From Clostridium_AD sp964467165 (GTDB taxonomy: Bacteria > Bacillota > Clostridia > Clostridiales > Clostridiaceae): a DNA stretch of 64,000 bases. The notes beneath the pieces were generated by a model. That model did no database searches. It was not told where the DNA came from and worked only from the letters and a program-made list of their open reading frames with translations. Both the position numbers and the translations under genes were made by a program. The stretch covers positions 1 to 64,000 of the forward strand of contig CAYXOL010000010.1 in assembly GCA_964467165.1 (NCBI GenBank), written 5' to 3'. Below, one piece after another: positions 63,468 through 64,000 of this stretch. Position 1 is the first letter of the stretch; the number at the start of each line of letters is the position of its first letter.

Positions 63468-64000
63468 ATGTTTAAAAATTTTAAAATTAAGACGATTTTA
63501 ATTGTGCTTGTAATTTCTATGATTGGATTTATGGCAATTTTAGGTGGGGTTACAACTATTACTGTTAATAAGCTAAACAAAAATATGAATTCATCACTAG
63601 AGGCATCTGAGCAGTACACCATCTTAGTTGATAAAGCGAGAAATGTTCAAGTTACCTTTAAAAAGCAAGTTCAGGAGTGGAAAAATATTTTATTAAGAGG
63701 ACAAGACCCTGAATCATATAAAAAATACTACGAAGGTTTTAAACAAGAAGAAAACTCAGTTACCTCACAGTTAGAAGAGTTAAAAGGATTAATGCAGAAA
63801 GAAGGTCTAAGTACTGAATTAGTTGATGAGACAATAAGTACTCATAAAGACTTAGGAGAAAAGTATGGGCAAGCCCTGAAAAGCTTTGATAGAAAAAGCC
63901 CTGAAACTTACAAAGTTATTGATAAAATGGTAAATGGTATAGATAGAGCACCTACAGACGCAATTGATAATATTGTAGCATCTATTGAGAAATCATCAAA
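63468..64000 (+). CDS. Methyl-accepting chemotaxis protein, N-terminal part (cut by window edge)
   Basis: The first 177 codons are visible. A membrane segment at about 10-30 (ILIVLVISMIGFMAILGGVT) is followed by a four-helix-type extracytoplasmic region (VQVTFKKQVQEWKNILLRGQ; QLEELKGLMQKEGLSTELVD), the layout of chemoreceptor ligand domains. HAMP and signalling domains would lie beyond the right edge. GGAGGT lies 5 bases before the ATG. Assignment from topology and helix pattern only. Confidence 0.75.
   Translation, partial: MFKNFKIKTILIVLVISMIGFMAILGGVTTITVNKLNKNMNSSLEASEQYTILVDKARNVQVTFKKQVQEWKNILLRGQDPESYKKYYEGFKQEENSVTSQLEELKGLMQKEGLSTELVDETISTHKDLGEKYGQALKSFDRKSPETYKVIDKMVNGIDRAPTDAIDNIVASIEKSS

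Noticed and set aside
1..64000. CRISPR array, rRNA, complete insertion sequence or plasmid origin
   Set aside because: No regular repeat-spacer array, no rRNA-like sequence, no intact transposase with terminal repeats and no iteron or replication gene were seen.

Overview
The window reads as chromosomal DNA of a low-GC Gram-positive anaerobe, most likely a Clostridium species. The DNA is strongly AT-rich, genes have AGGAGG-type ribosome sites and use TTG and GTG starts, and the repertoire is clostridial: agrBD, UPF0182, bacteriohemerythrin, SPL-family radical SAM, Kbl/Tdh and several c-di-GMP proteins. The genus is inferred from gene content, because no rRNA is present.

Layout. 1-9750 is a defence-like accessory island: two paralogous PLD-nuclease/SF2 helicase/DUF3427 genes facing opposite ways (the left one frameshifted and running off the edge), a NUDIX hydrolase, an HsdR-N-like nuclease, an XRE regulator and a DUF1016 nuclease. 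9750-15530 is a decay zone: a twice-frameshifted Rpn-type nuclease, two remnants of an AlbA_2-like ATP-binding protein on either side of a Crp/DUF4386 pair, a GNAT gene that has lost its start, and an IS66 remnant. It ends at tRNA-Glu(CUC) and tRNA-Gln(CUG). 15800-24450 holds a TetR/VOC/SDR group, a TPR-GAF-GGDEF protein, patatin, GNAT, nitroreductase and DUF4180. 25062-33886 is an AfuA/FbpA-type ABC importer (SBP, permease, ATPase) with MgtC, a YesM/YesN-type two-component system and a rhodanese lipoprotein.

34000-41800 carries an SPL radical SAM gene, an ABC exporter operon with DUF5317, and a compact signalling locus: a receptor-like membrane protein overlapping agrB, then agrD, a terminator, and a GGDEF/HD-GYP protein. 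No agrC or agrA is visible. 41840-46666 is a MarR-controlled heterodimeric ABC multidrug exporter behind a TTGACA-N17-TACAAT promoter carrying four GGTACC sites. 46784-49241 is a cluster of small proteins I cannot assign, built around a long palindrome. 49238-63356 is mostly housekeeping or metabolic: NhaC/LysR, UPF0182, threonine catabolism (kbl-tdh with an XRE-cupin regulator), guanine deaminase, hemerythrin, a second GNAT paralogue, Cu/Zn SOD, an S51 peptidase-like protein and Amj. A methyl-accepting chemotaxis protein is cut by the right edge.

The best candidates for undescribed biology are the receptor-like/AgrB/AgrD module without a kinase, the 46784-49241 small-protein cluster, the twin PLD-helicase island, a run of about 20-bp-phased repeats upstream of the guanine deaminase region, and two families of dispersed conserved hairpins.
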